From NCBI GenBank assembly GCA_023395255.1, contig JAEWZN010000013.1:1-64000 (forward strand): a stretch of 64,000 nt of DNA, read 5' to 3'. Below, piece after piece: positions 28,086 to 37,499 of this stretch (positions within the stretch are counted from its first letter, which is position 1; every line of letters begins with the position of its first letter). A model generated the notes under the pieces. The model searched no databases. It saw only the letters and a program-made list of their open reading frames with translations, and was not told where the DNA came from. The DNA comes from Deferribacteres bacterium (GTDB lineage Bacteria > Chrysiogenota > Deferribacteres > Deferribacterales > Geovibrionaceae). The translations under genes were made by a program, and so were the position numbers.

Positions 28086-30266
28086 ATGTTCGGATTATCT
28101 GAGCGCAAAAAGAAACTTATGCTGCTTAAAGGCAAATTTACTCTCAAGCGGATAGGGCTTTATGCGTTTCTTCTTGCCGCGCTGGTGGCTGTTAACCTCG
28201 CCGCCGGTTCAAATATTGTAAACACCGGTTTTCCCTGGTATTCAAACGTATCAATCTTTCTTCTTATAAATATTAATATCATCCTGCTCCTTGTGGTTTT
28301 CATTCTGATTTTCCGCAACCTCGGCAAGATGCTGGCGGAGCGGCGGAAGAACATTTTCGGCGCGCGGCTGCAGAGCAAGCTGGTGATGTTTTCTGTAATA
28401 CTCACAGTTATTCCGGTTTTCATAGTTTTCGCATTTTCAAGCACTGTCATAAACAAAAGCATAGATAAATGGTTCGATGCACAGATAGAGCAGGCGCTGA
28501 AAAGCTCCATAGACCTGATGCAGAAGTATCAGAACAGGCTTGAGCAGGACATAATTGAGCACAGCAACACCCTTGCTCAGGTCATTTCAAGCCGCGATTT
28601 TATGCAGGCGAGGCATAAAAAGGAGCTGGATGCCTACATAAAGGAATACTCCGCAAAAAACCAGATAGACGGCATAGCCGTGTACAACAATCAGGAAGCG
28701 AAAATAAGCTCCGAAGAGAAGGGCGGCTTCTTCTTCTTCTCATTTGTAAACGGAGATGTGGTAAACGAAATCCTCAGTAAACAGAGGGTCGCCCGTTATG
28801 AGTTCTTCGGTTATGAGCAGATCTACTGGGTCGGGCATCCTGTTGTTTCCAAAAACAACGAGAACCTTGTTCTCGGAGCAGTTTTTATATACCGCAAGGT
28901 TCCTGCAAACGAGGCGGAAAAAGTCTCCAAAATTCTCGATTCCTACAACAACTACAGCCAGACGCAGTTCTTTGCTGAGCCTGTTAAAAACTCATACAAA
29001 CTGCTGCTTGTGCTTATGACGCTCCTGGTGGTTTTTGCGGGTATATGGGGCAGCCTTATTTTCTCTAGGGGCATTACCCAGCCGCTGGAGAAACTCGCTG
29101 AGGCATCACTCAATGTTTCCAAGGGGAACCTTGACTTTAAGCTGGAATCCGTGGGGGATGATGAGGTGGGGGTTCTCACCGGAGCTTTTAACGACATGGT
29201 GAAGAGGCTTAAGGAGCATAACGAGGAGCTTAATCTGAAAAATGAGAAGCTTGCGGAAATGTTCATGCAGATAGCGAAGGATAATCAGTACATAGACACG
29301 GTTTTCAAGAACGTAAAGTCCGCAATCGTGCTTTATGACGAAACCCTGCATCCGCTGAAATATAACGACCCGGCGGAAGCGCTGAGGATAAACAACCCCG
29401 ACTCTTTCGAGAATAACGTAATGAACGAGCTCCGGGAGTTCATGCTGATTACCAAGGCTTCTAAGCATTTCCAGACCGAGCTTTCTGTGGGGGACGACCT
29501 TCGTACCTTCGCTGTGACCATCACCAAGCTTTTCGGTGCTGATGAGGATGTGGAGAATGTGGTTATGGTGCTTGATGACCTCACGGATATTATACAGAAC
29601 CAGCGCATGAACATCTGGCGTGAGATAGCAACCAGAATCGCCCATGAGATAAAGAACCCCCTCACCCCCATTAAGCTTACTGCCGAGAGGGTGAAAAAGC
29701 GTCTCGGCAAAACCCTTGAGGGGCCGGAGGGTGAGCTTGTTAACAGCAGCATGGACACTATTATAACCGAGGTGAACGAGCTCCAGAACATGGTGAACGA
29801 GTTCAACTCCTTCTCCCGTCTGCCGGATCTCACCAAAGGAGTGTTCAACCTGCGGGATCTTCTGGATGAGGTGACCGATTTTTACTGTCAGTCTCACCCT
29901 GACATCGAATTTGTTTACGAAAGCCGCGACTGCCACATAAACGCAGACCGAAACCAGCTTAAACGCGTTTTTTATAACCTGCTTAACAATGCCATACACG
30001 CCATAGACACTGGCGGCAGAATAATTCTTTCCGTCACTGATACTGACGGCATATGCCGGATAACTGTTGAGGACAACGGGGCGGGCATAGCGCCGGAGGA
30101 CATAGGCAGGGTGTTTGTGCCTTATTTCAGCAAAAAGGCCGAGGGAACAGGGCTGGGGCTTGCCATAGTCAAGAAGATTGTTGACGAGCACAACGGAACC
30201 ATTACAGTGGAGAGCAGACAGGGTGAATACACCAGATTCACCCTTGAACTGCCCAAAGGGGTGTGA
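28086..30266 (+). CDS. NtrY-like membrane sensor histidine kinase
   Basis: A 726-residue kinase. Three membrane segments near the N-terminus (~20-120) and one at ~305-325 enclose a large extracytoplasmic part. Then come HAMP (~326-380), a PAS-like region (~395-490), and HisKA with phospho-acceptor His520 in RIAHEIKNPLTPIKLTAERV. The ATPase domain has NLLNNAIHAI, DNGAGIAPEDIGRVF and GTGLGLAIVKKIV. The layout is that of NtrY. It pairs with the NtrX-like regulator 1 nt downstream. Confidence 0.92.
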   Translation: MFGLSERKKKLMLLKGKFTLKRIGLYAFLLAALVAVNLAAGSNIVNTGFPWYSNVSIFLLININIILLLVVFILIFRNLGKMLAERRKNIFGARLQSKLVMFSVILTVIPVFIVFAFSSTVINKSIDKWFDAQIEQALKSSIDLMQKYQNRLEQDIIEHSNTLAQVISSRDFMQARHKKELDAYIKEYSAKNQIDGIAVYNNQEAKISSEEKGGFFFFSFVNGDVVNEILSKQRVARYEFFGYEQIYWVGHPVVSKNNENLVLGAVFIYRKVPANEAEKVSKILDSYNNYSQTQFFAEPVKNSYKLLLVLMTLLVVFAGIWGSLIFSRGITQPLEKLAEASLNVSKGNLDFKLESVGDDEVGVLTGAFNDMVKRLKEHNEELNLKNEKLAEMFMQIAKDNQYIDTVFKNVKSAIVLYDETLHPLKYNDPAEALRINNPDSFENNVMNELREFMLITKASKHFQTELSVGDDLRTFAVTITKLFGADEDVENVVMVLDDLTDIIQNQRMNIWREIATRIAHEIKNPLTPIKLTAERVKKRLGKTLEGPEGELVNSSMDTIITEVNELQNMVNEFNSFSRLPDLTKGVFNLRDLLDEVTDFYCQSHPDIEFVYESRDCHINADRNQLKRVFYNLLNNAIHAIDTGGRIILSVTDTDGICRITVEDNGAGIAPEDIGRVFVPYFSKKAEGTGLGLAIVKKIVDEHNGTITVESRQGEYTRFTLELPKGV

Positions 30267-30267
30267 C

Positions 30268-31632
30268 GTGAAGACGCTCATTATTGATGACGAAAAAAAT
30301 ATATGCACCACTATACAGGGAATCCTTGAGGATGAAGGCTTTGAGGTGGATTACGCCCTGACCTTCTCCGAAGGCTATGAAAAACTCAAGAGCCAGATGT
30401 ATGACTTCCTCTTTCTGGACATATGGCTGCCGGACAAGGACGGGATAGAGGGCTTGAAGGAGATAAAGCGCTATTACCCCGAAATTGAGGTTGTTATGAT
30501 AAGCGGCCACGGCAACATAGAAAACGCCGTAGAGGCCATACGCTTCGGTGCGTGGGACTTCCTTGAAAAGCCGCTTTCCCTTGAGCGAATAGTTCTTATA
30601 GTCAAGCACCTTGAGGACAAGCTCAGGCTCATACACGACCTGCGGGAATACAAGTTCAACACCCTTAAGCGCTATGACCTGATCGGCACTTCCTCCCGCA
30701 TGGCGGAACTTAAGAAAAAAATAGAGAAAATAGCACCCACAAACGCATGGGTGATGATTACAGGGGAAAACGGAACAGGCAAGGAGCACGTTGCCAGACT
30801 TGTGCATATGCTCAGCAAGCGGGACAAGAAAAACTTTGTGGAGATAAACTGCGCCGCCATACCCTCAGACCTTATTGAAAGTGAAATGTTCGGCCATGAA
30901 AAAGGCTCATACACAGGAGCCCACGCCACCACAAAGGGCAAGTTTGAAATGGCTGACGGCGGAACTGTTTTTCTGGATGAGATAGGGGATATGGAGCTTG
31001 CAGCGCAGGCCAAGCTGCTCCGTGTGCTTGAAACCAGCCAGTTTACCCGTGTCGGCGGGAATGAGCTGATCAGTTCTGATTTCAGGCTCATCTGCGCCAC
31101 CAACAAAAACCTTGAGGAGGAGATAAAGGCGGGCAACTTCCGCGAGGATCTCTATTACCGCATAAATGTTGTTCCCTTCGTTGTGCCGCCCCTGAGAGAG
31201 CGCAGCGAGGATATACCATCCCTTGTGAGCTTTTTTGTGCGGGAGGCCTGTTCCATGAACGGAATGCCGCTCAGGAAGATAGACGAAGAGCTTATGATCG
31301 CCTTCACCCGCTTTGCGTGGCCGGGCAATGTCCGCCAGCTTAAAAATATTGTGGAGCGGATGGTGGTTCTGGCGGATGAGGATACGCTTACCGTTGAGGA
31401 TGCTCCGTCGTTTCTTCTCGGTGCGCCGGAGAAACCGGTTAAGTATGACATAGAATTCAGCTACACTTTGAAGCACGCCAAAGAAAATTTTGAGAAATAT
31501 TACATCCAGAATGTTCTAAAGAATAATGCATGGAACATAAGCAAATCGGCTAAAACTCTGGACATAGAGAGAACGTATCTTCACAGGAAGATAAAGCAGT
31601 ACGATTTGGACAAAGACAAAAACGGCGGCTGA
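30268..31632 (+). CDS. NtrX-like sigma-54-dependent response regulator
   Basis: A 454-residue regulator: receiver domain with Asp51 (FLFLDIWLPDKDG), AAA+ domain with Walker A GENGTGKE and Walker B-like GGTVFLDEIGDME, and a Fis-type helix-turn-helix at the end (NAWNISKSAKTLDIERTYLHRKI). The sigma-54 contact loop, usually GAFTGA, reads GSYTGA. GTG 30268 follows AAAGGGG with 6-nt spacing; upstream frame overlaps the kinase and lacks the receiver start. Confidence 0.92.
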   Translation: MKTLIIDDEKNICTTIQGILEDEGFEVDYALTFSEGYEKLKSQMYDFLFLDIWLPDKDGIEGLKEIKRYYPEIEVVMISGHGNIENAVEAIRFGAWDFLEKPLSLERIVLIVKHLEDKLRLIHDLREYKFNTLKRYDLIGTSSRMAELKKKIEKIAPTNAWVMITGENGTGKEHVARLVHMLSKRDKKNFVEINCAAIPSDLIESEMFGHEKGSYTGAHATTKGKFEMADGGTVFLDEIGDMELAAQAKLLRVLETSQFTRVGGNELISSDFRLICATNKNLEEEIKAGNFREDLYYRINVVPFVVPPLRERSEDIPSLVSFFVREACSMNGMPLRKIDEELMIAFTRFAWPGNVRQLKNIVERMVVLADEDTLTVEDAPSFLLGAPEKPVKYDIEFSYTLKHAKENFEKYYIQNVLKNNAWNISKSAKTLDIERTYLHRKIKQYDLDKDKNGG

Positions 31633-32853
31633 GTGAAAAAACTTATAAATATTTTTTTTGAGGCTGTTCAGGGGGTTATCTCCTACAGGCTCAGAACATT
31701 TCTTTCCGTTTTCGCCATAGGTCTGGGGATTGCGGCGGTGACCCTCGTTGTCGCAGTGGTCAACGGAGCCTATAAATCCGTAACCGAGCTGATAAGCACC
31801 TTCGGGCCGGACACTGTCATGGTTTTCGGCGGCGGCAGAAACATGGCCGGACACGGCTTCCGCTCTATGACAATCACCGTGGACGATGTGCAGGCGGTAA
31901 AGGATGCTTTCCCCACAGCTTACAGCGTTCACCCCTTTCTGCCCAACCCCAGTACAAGAATATCCTACCGTGACAAGCACCACAGGGCATTTGCCATAGG
32001 TACTCCCACAGCATACACGGATATGGAATCGTGGGAGTTGGCTTCCGGCAGGGATATTCTGCCTATAGATCAGGAATCTGCGGCGAACGTCTGCGTTCTG
32101 GGCGACACCGTGAAGAGGACACTGTTTGATGAATCCGATGATCCGATCGGCAAATATGTGAAAGTAAACAGCTTTTACTGTCAGGTGATAGGTGTGCTTA
32201 AGCCGGTCTCCCTCATGGGAATGCGGGGCGACATGAACGACAGGTTCATCATGCCCATGTCATCCGTCATGAAGCGCATCTCCGGTCAGTACAAGCATAT
32301 AATGATGCTGAGGGTGAGCTTTGAGGATATGGGCAACCTGAAACAGAGAGCGGAGGAGCTTGAAAACTTCCTGCGGATGCGCCACAACATAGCAGACGAT
32401 CAGGACAGCGACTTCATGATAATCAGCCCCGACATGATAATGAAGTTTTTCTTCGCTGTCAGCGGGGCGATAATGGTTTTCATCGGAATAATGACACTGC
32501 TCACTGTTTCCGTGGGCGGATTTGTTATGGCGAACATGTTTCTTATATCCGTGCAGGAGCGCACAAAGGAGATAGGCATAAGGCGTGCGTTCGGGGCTAC
32601 CAAGTCGGATATTTTCAGGCAGTTTATCCTTGAGTTCGGCATAATAACAGTTCTGGGAGCCCTGCCTGGTTTTGTTCTCGGCGCGTTGGGGGCTAAGGCG
32701 GTTTCAGGCTTCGGCATATTCACAGCAGAGATCTCCCTCAGCGTATTTTTCGCAGCGCTGGCTGTCTCCATTCTTATTGCCGCTGTATTCGGCACTGCAC
32801 CGGCGGGCAGGGCGGCCTCTGTTAACCCCATTAACGCCATAAGGAGCAGATGA
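31633..32853 (+). CDS. MacB/FtsX-type ABC transporter permease (first)
   Basis: A 406-residue protein with one N-terminal membrane segment, a large MacB_PCD-type periplasmic domain (~45-270) and three C-terminal membrane segments (FtsX domain). VQERTKEIGIRRAFGATKSDIFRQFILE is the typical cytoplasmic loop. GTG start directly abuts the NtrX-like stop. No ATP-binding partner is adjacent. Confidence 0.87.
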   Translation: MKKLINIFFEAVQGVISYRLRTFLSVFAIGLGIAAVTLVVAVVNGAYKSVTELISTFGPDTVMVFGGGRNMAGHGFRSMTITVDDVQAVKDAFPTAYSVHPFLPNPSTRISYRDKHHRAFAIGTPTAYTDMESWELASGRDILPIDQESAANVCVLGDTVKRTLFDESDDPIGKYVKVNSFYCQVIGVLKPVSLMGMRGDMNDRFIMPMSSVMKRISGQYKHIMMLRVSFEDMGNLKQRAEELENFLRMRHNIADDQDSDFMIISPDMIMKFFFAVSGAIMVFIGIMTLLTVSVGGFVMANMFLISVQERTKEIGIRRAFGATKSDIFRQFILEFGIITVLGALPGFVLGALGAKAVSGFGIFTAEISLSVFFAALAVSILIAAVFGTAPAGRAASVNPINAIRSR

Positions 32854-32854
32854 A

Positions 32855-34069
32855 TTGAGATACCTGCTTACTTTTAAGATAGTTATAGATGTTCTGCGCG
32901 CATATAAGGTGAGAACCGCTCTGGCTGTTACCGGGGTTCTGCTCGGCACATTCGCCGTGATTCTGGTGACAAGCCTTACGGCATCGCTGGAAAAAAAGGT
33001 GCGCGAGGAGATAGACAAATTCGGCGAAAATACGCTCACAGTTGTTGCGGGCAAGGTGCGCAGAAGAGCCTCCGCACAGGTGATATATCAGTCCACATCC
33101 CTTAAGCCGTCCGACCTGCGGGATATACTTGACGAGGTGAGCGGAGTGAAGACGGCGGAAGCATTCACCATGCGCACGGCTCTTGTGACCTACAGCGGCA
33201 CAACCATAAGCACCAGCGCAACAGGTGTCACGCCGGACGGATTCAGGCTGAAAAACCTTGTAATAGAGAACGGCGGCATGTTCACCGATGCGGAGAACAG
33301 AAACATGGCGCGGATCTGTGTCATAGGCTCCGAGGTGAAGACAAAGCTTTTCGGAAACAGCGATCCGGTGGGCAAAACAATCCTGATATACCGTGTTCCG
33401 TTTATAGTCACCGGAGTTCTGGAGCCCATGGGAACAGACCTCACGGGGGCAAGCCTTGATGATGTGCTGGTGATGCCGCTGAACACTCACATGAAACGAA
33501 TAACCAATGTGGACTATGTGGACGGCATAATGGTGCAGATGTTCAGATACGAGGACGAGGCGCAGGTAATCGCCGGAACTCAGAACGTATTGAGACGAAA
33601 CCACAAAATCACGGAAGGGAAGGAGGATGATTTTGACATTATCTCACCTTCTGATATGATGGAGATGCGCACAGAGGTTCTTAACATTGTGAGCTTTCTC
33701 GGCAATATCACTGCCGCAGTCAGCTACCTCATAGGCGGACTGGGGATATTCTCCATAATGCTCCTTATCGTCGGTCAGCGCAGACAGGAGGTAGGCATAC
33801 GCAGAGCAGTGGGAGCCCGCAGGCGGGACATAATGCGCCAGTTTCTAGGCGAGTCCGCATTCATAGGCCTCAGCGGCGGCTTTCTGGGCGGTGCTTTTGG
33901 TTTTCTTGTGTGTTATGCGGTTTTCGCGACAGGGAAGCTGCCGTTTGCTTTCAGTTCGTCAGGGGGCGTTGCCGCATTTGTATCATCCCTGCTCATAGGC
34001 GTGGTAGCCGGAGCTTACCCTGCGTCACTGGCCGCTAAGGTTAAGCCTGTGGATGCGCTGAAAAGCTGA
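32855..34069 (+). CDS. MacB/FtsX-type ABC transporter permease (second)
   Basis: A 404-residue paralogue of the preceding permease, with the same topology and the loop VGQRRQEVGIRRAVGARRRDIMRQFLGESAFIGL. TTG start at 32855, one base after the previous stop. The two likely form a heterodimer with an ATPase encoded elsewhere; such systems act in lipoprotein, peptide or envelope-stress export. Followed by a repeat fragment, so it may end the operon. Confidence 0.87.
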   Translation: MRYLLTFKIVIDVLRAYKVRTALAVTGVLLGTFAVILVTSLTASLEKKVREEIDKFGENTLTVVAGKVRRRASAQVIYQSTSLKPSDLRDILDEVSGVKTAEAFTMRTALVTYSGTTISTSATGVTPDGFRLKNLVIENGGMFTDAENRNMARICVIGSEVKTKLFGNSDPVGKTILIYRVPFIVTGVLEPMGTDLTGASLDDVLVMPLNTHMKRITNVDYVDGIMVQMFRYEDEAQVIAGTQNVLRRNHKITEGKEDDFDIISPSDMMEMRTEVLNIVSFLGNITAAVSYLIGGLGIFSIMLLIVGQRRQEVGIRRAVGARRRDIMRQFLGESAFIGLSGGFLGGAFGFLVCYAVFATGKLPFAFSSSGGVAAFVSSLLIGVVAGAYPASLAAKVKPVDALKS

Positions 34070-34073
34070 AAAA

Positions 34074-34175
34074 TTTCCATGGAAGGAGAATTTATTATTA
34101 TGGACAGCTTCTTCGCTTTGCTCAGAATGACGGCTTCGGAACTGAACCCGAAGGGTGAAGGATCTCAGAAAAAAT
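34074..34175. repeat. Partial leader-type element plus CTTCGCTTTGCTCAGAATGAC repeat
   Basis: AAATTTCCATGGAAGGAGAATTTATTATTA (read in parts, 34074-34104) matches stem C and the following A/T stretch of the elements at 15112 and 40820; stems A and B are missing. It is followed by a second sequence, GCTTCTTCGCTTTGCTCAG then AATGACGG, another short phrase common in bacterial intergenic repeats. It sits in the spacer before the gene at 34192. Confidence 0.6.
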
Positions 34176-34191
34176 TTCAAGGCAGGTTTTT

Positions 34192-34659
34192 ATGAAATCA
34201 GTACGTTATATGATAATGTCCCTCACGCTTTTTATCGTGGCGTTCGGAATGATCTACTATACAAGCAGGTTTATGGGTTCTGAGTCTGACTTTGACTCCT
34301 TCCAGCAGTCCGCAGGGAAGGGGAGCTTCGCCTCTGTTGAAAAAAGCAAGGACGGCGGCGTAAGCACGGTTCTGTTCAGGGGGATGAAGCTGTTTACAAA
34401 CGGTTCAGGGCTTGCTTACGTATGCACAGGGGATATAACGGCGAAAACAGCGGATGATGAATCAGCCAAAATGATAATGAAATACAGATACGATATTCTC
34501 AATTATGCTCCGCAGGCGCTCAGCCCGCTGAAGGATTTTTCCCCGGAATCACTTAAAACAGCCGCCGCTGAAACCGCAAGGCTCTATAAACAAAGAAGGC
34601 AGATTCCCGCGGATGTGGAATTTGCCTTTGCAAACTGGAACTGTGTCCCTGCTCAGTAG
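34192..34659 (+). CDS. Hypothetical membrane-anchored protein
   Basis: A 155-residue protein I do not recognise. It has one hydrophobic segment at residues ~8-25 (signal anchor, no lipobox) and a soluble remainder without known motifs, except a C-terminal Trp-Asn-Cys. ATG 34192 follows CAAGGCAGG. Its last 7 nt overlap the end of the convergent ABC ATPase gene. Codon use is like its neighbours, which supports a real gene. Confidence 0.65.
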   Translation: MKSVRYMIMSLTLFIVAFGMIYYTSRFMGSESDFDSFQQSAGKGSFASVEKSKDGGVSTVLFRGMKLFTNGSGLAYVCTGDITAKTADDESAKMIMKYRYDILNYAPQALSPLKDFSPESLKTAAAETARLYKQRRQIPADVEFAFANWNCVPAQ

Positions 34660-35402
34660 AGCACGAAGCTTTTTTCATCTATATTTCTGATCGCTATCGG
34701 GATTTTGTAAGCGCTCGTGAGGTGTTCTTCGCTTATTCCGCTTTTATCGCCGAAATAGAGCGTTGAGCCGTTTTCCAGAAGAAGTATCCTGTCCGCATAG
34801 CGCACCGCAAGGTTCAGATCATGCAGAACAATCAGCGTGGCAAGGTTTCTGCTTTTTGTGATATTTTCCGCTGTTTCCATTATCTCCACCTGATTTCTGA
34901 CATCCAGATGGTTTATGGGCTCATCCAGCATAAGCACGTCCGCATTCTGCACCAGAGCCCTTGCTATCAGCGTTTTCTGAAATTCACCGCCGCTTAGCTC
35001 CGTCACACATTTATCCTTCATGTGCCCGATGCCCAGTTCGTTCATGACATCCTCCGTCATTCCGTGATCCTCAGGCTTGGGGTTCCATGTCATATAGGGT
35101 TTTCTGCCTATGAGCACGGAATCGTAAACACTGCACGGAACAGCGTGGGTTGTCTGAGGGAGGTAGGCGATTTTCTGTGCGGTTTCCCTGCGCTTCATGC
35201 CGCCTACACAGCAGCCGCCGACGCATACACTGCCTGAGGCTGGCTTTAGCACACCCGCCATGATCTTCATCAGGGTTGTTTTCCCCGCTCCGTTGGGGCC
35301 TATTATTCCGCAGATTTCCCCTTTTTTCAGTTCAAAGGAGACATCATCAAGTATCTTTCTTCCGTTTTTAAGCGTGTAGCAGATATTTTCAGCCCTGACC
35401 AT
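34653..35402 (-). CDS. FecE/BtuD-type ABC transporter ATP-binding protein
   Basis: A 249-residue ATPase of the iron-siderophore/cobalamin/haem importer class. Walker A GPNGAGKTT (~34-42), a Q-loop in YLPQTTH, signature LSGGEFQ and Walker B VLMLDEPINHLD, followed by the switch His in VLHDLNLA. Last gene of the reverse operon from the TonB receptor; it overlaps the permease gene by 14 nt. Confidence 0.95.
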   Translation of the reverse strand: MVRAENICYTLKNGRKILDDVSFELKKGEICGIIGPNGAGKTTLMKIMAGVLKPASGSVCVGGCCVGGMKRRETAQKIAYLPQTTHAVPCSVYDSVLIGRKPYMTWNPKPEDHGMTEDVMNELGIGHMKDKCVTELSGGEFQKTLIARALVQNADVLMLDEPINHLDVRNQVEIMETAENITKSRNLATLIVLHDLNLAVRYADRILLLENGSTLYFGDKSGISEEHLTSAYKIPIAIRNIDEKSFVLY

Positions 35403-36426
35403 ATTTGATTGACCTCTTCATAAGCAGAAACAGAAACATGGGAACTCCTGCAAAAGCCGTTATAACTCCGACCGGGAGCGAAAGCGGATAAAGCATAACC
35501 TGCGCCAGAAGATCAGCACCGAGAAGGAACACACCGCCCAGAAGGGCAGCCGCCGGGATGAGAAAACCGTGCCCCGTGTGCCTGAACATCAGCCGCACCA
35601 TGTGCGGGGCGATGAGCCCCACAAAGCCTATTACCCCATAAAAGGCAGTTGCGAACGCCGCCATAAGTGATGTGATTATCAGCGAATATAAACGAATTTT
35701 CTTTACTTCCACACCGAGTCCCGCCGCGTGGAGCTCCCCCCATTGGATTGCGTTGTAGTCCCAGCTGAAACGGAATGAAAACAGTATGCCGAACGCCATT
35801 ACAATGAGAACTGTCACGGCCTCGCTCCAGCCGCCTTTGCCCAGATCGCCGAATGTCCAGAACACAGTGGCGGCAAGCTGGCTGTCCGTGGAAAAGTATT
35901 GCAGAAGCATGGTACAGGCGCTGAAAAAGGCTGACATGGCAACACCTGCAAGAATGAGCCCCTGAGCGGACATGCCCTTCACAAATGAGAACATCAGTAT
36001 GATAAACGATGCCAGCACAGACCCGGCAAAGGCTCCGGCGGCTATTATCCCCATATTCCCGAAGATGAGCCCGCTGCCTGTGTTTATCATAGCGCCTGCG
36101 CCGAGAACGATTATTGCGAAGGTAGCGCCGAACGCCGCCCCCTGTGACAGTCCGAGGGTAAAGGAGGAGGCCAGCGGGTTGTTGAGTATGTTCTGGAGTA
36201 TCACCCCGCTGACGGACAATGCTCCGCCCACCGCAAGAGCGGCGAGAATTTTAGGCATGCGCAGATGCCATATGAAATATTCCAGGTCTTCATGCTCACC
36301 GCTCATGAAAAGGGCGGACAGGGTCTGCCCCCATGTGCTCTCTATTGCGCCGTGCTTAAGCCCGGAGAGGACAAACACGGTGAGAAGACATACAAGGACA
36401 GCCCAGAAATATATTCTGCCCCTCAT
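35389..36426 (-). CDS. FecCD-family ABC transporter permease
   Basis: A 345-residue permease with about ten membrane segments and the FecCD pattern: LRMPKILAALAVGGALSVSGVILQNILNNPLASSFTLG, then GVIGFVGLIAPHMVRLMFRHTGHGFLIPAAALLGG (read in parts). It works as a homodimer with the ATPase encoded downstream. Overlaps the binding-protein gene by 4 nt. Confidence 0.95.
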   Translation of the reverse strand: MRGRIYFWAVLVCLLTVFVLSGLKHGAIESTWGQTLSALFMSGEHEDLEYFIWHLRMPKILAALAVGGALSVSGVILQNILNNPLASSFTLGLSQGAAFGATFAIIVLGAGAMINTGSGLIFGNMGIIAAGAFAGSVLASFIILMFSFVKGMSAQGLILAGVAMSAFFSACTMLLQYFSTDSQLAATVFWTFGDLGKGGWSEAVTVLIVMAFGILFSFRFSWDYNAIQWGELHAAGLGVEVKKIRLYSLIITSLMAAFATAFYGVIGFVGLIAPHMVRLMFRHTGHGFLIPAAALLGGVFLLGADLLAQVMLYPLSLPVGVITAFAGVPMFLFLLMKRSIKYGQG

Positions 36427-37499
36427 AAGCCGGGCTCCTCAACACTGAACCCTTTACCGGAGAGAGTGATTCTTTTGAATCCGCCGGAATCCTCTCTGAC
36501 AACACTGAAAAGCCTTCTGCCTGTGAACATCTCTATTATATCGTCTGCCTTTTTCTCAGGATCGAGGTCTGCATATTTTTCCGGGTATGCGGCCTTTGCT
36601 ATGAAGAAGGAGTTGGCGAGCATCAGGTCTATATTTATGAAGTAAAATGTATTGGCGAGAATCATATAGGCGCTGCCGTCCGTGAAGGGCTTCATTCTGC
36701 TGAAATAGGCAGGTTCTTTTGCGGCATGCTGCGCAGTTACGGCAAATCCCGCACTGTCCACAAATATCAAATCGGTCTTCATCATGGCGGCAAACTCTTT
36801 GTCTATAAACAGATGCCCCTTGCGGCCGATTTTATCTGCCGCATTTTCCACTCCGGCCAGCCGGAAAGGGAGGAAATGTGCCTCAGTGCTGTTTATTCCC
36901 TGTATGCCTTTGTATGAAACTGCGCCTATGTACGCACACTTTTTCACCGCAGGGGGAGAGGAAAGCTCTTCCTGAAGGCTCTCCATGTATGTTATGAGTT
37001 CTTCCGCTCTTTTGTCTCTGCCGAGAATTTTGCCGGCTATCCGGAGCGATTTGTATATATCATCAAAGTTTACCCCTGAGTAACCGTAACTCAGCACAAT
37101 TACGGGGGTTCTTGTTTTCCGTTGGAGCAGTTCCGCTTCTGAGGCATCAGCCGTTATTGTGAATATCACATCAGGCTTGAGGGAAACTATAAGCTCTATG
37201 TTCGGCCGTCTGGCAGCGCCGCCTTCTGCAACTACAGGGAGAACTGCGGTAATCTCCCTGTTGGCGTATACATACGGGCGTTTCTCAAAGGTCATGCGGT
37301 CTATCTTTTCGATACCTATGACCGTGTCCTGTGCTTTGAGGAACGATACATAGCTCATGCTGCTCCCCAGAGGAATCACCCTTTCAGCTTTCGCAGGCAC
37401 GGTAACCTTCCGCCCCAGCATGTCCGTGACGGTAAGAGTTTCTGCCGCCATGCTTACGGATGCGGTGAGAAGCAGCAGGAAAAGAGCTATTTTTCCCAT
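36423..37499 (-). CDS. Periplasmic substrate-binding protein of the iron/cobalamin class
   Basis: A 358-residue protein with a cleavable signal peptide (LFLLLLTASVSMAAE, ~18 residues) and the FecB/BtuF-like fold: TLTVTDMLGRKVTVPAKAERVIPLG, then IELIVSLKPDVIF. YKGIQGINSTEAHFLPFRLAGVENAAD resembles binding proteins of archaeal-type metal-chelate systems. Ligand unknown. It overlaps the methyltransferase gene by 13 nt. Confidence 0.88.
   Translation of the reverse strand: MGKIALFLLLLTASVSMAAETLTVTDMLGRKVTVPAKAERVIPLGSSMSYVSFLKAQDTVIGIEKIDRMTFEKRPYVYANREITAVLPVVAEGGAARRPNIELIVSLKPDVIFTITADASEAELLQRKTRTPVIVLSYGYSGVNFDDIYKSLRIAGKILGRDKRAEELITYMESLQEELSSPPAVKKCAYIGAVSYKGIQGINSTEAHFLPFRLAGVENAADKIGRKGHLFIDKEFAAMMKTDLIFVDSAGFAVTAQHAAKEPAYFSRMKPFTDGSAYMILANTFYFINIDLMLANSFFIAKAAYPEKYADLDPEKKADDIIEMFTGRRLFSVVREDSGGFKRITLSGKGFSVEEPGL

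Noticed and set aside
29106..30311. 401-aa reverse open frame
   Set aside because: Antisense shadow of the NtrY-like kinase, whose domains are clear on the forward strand.
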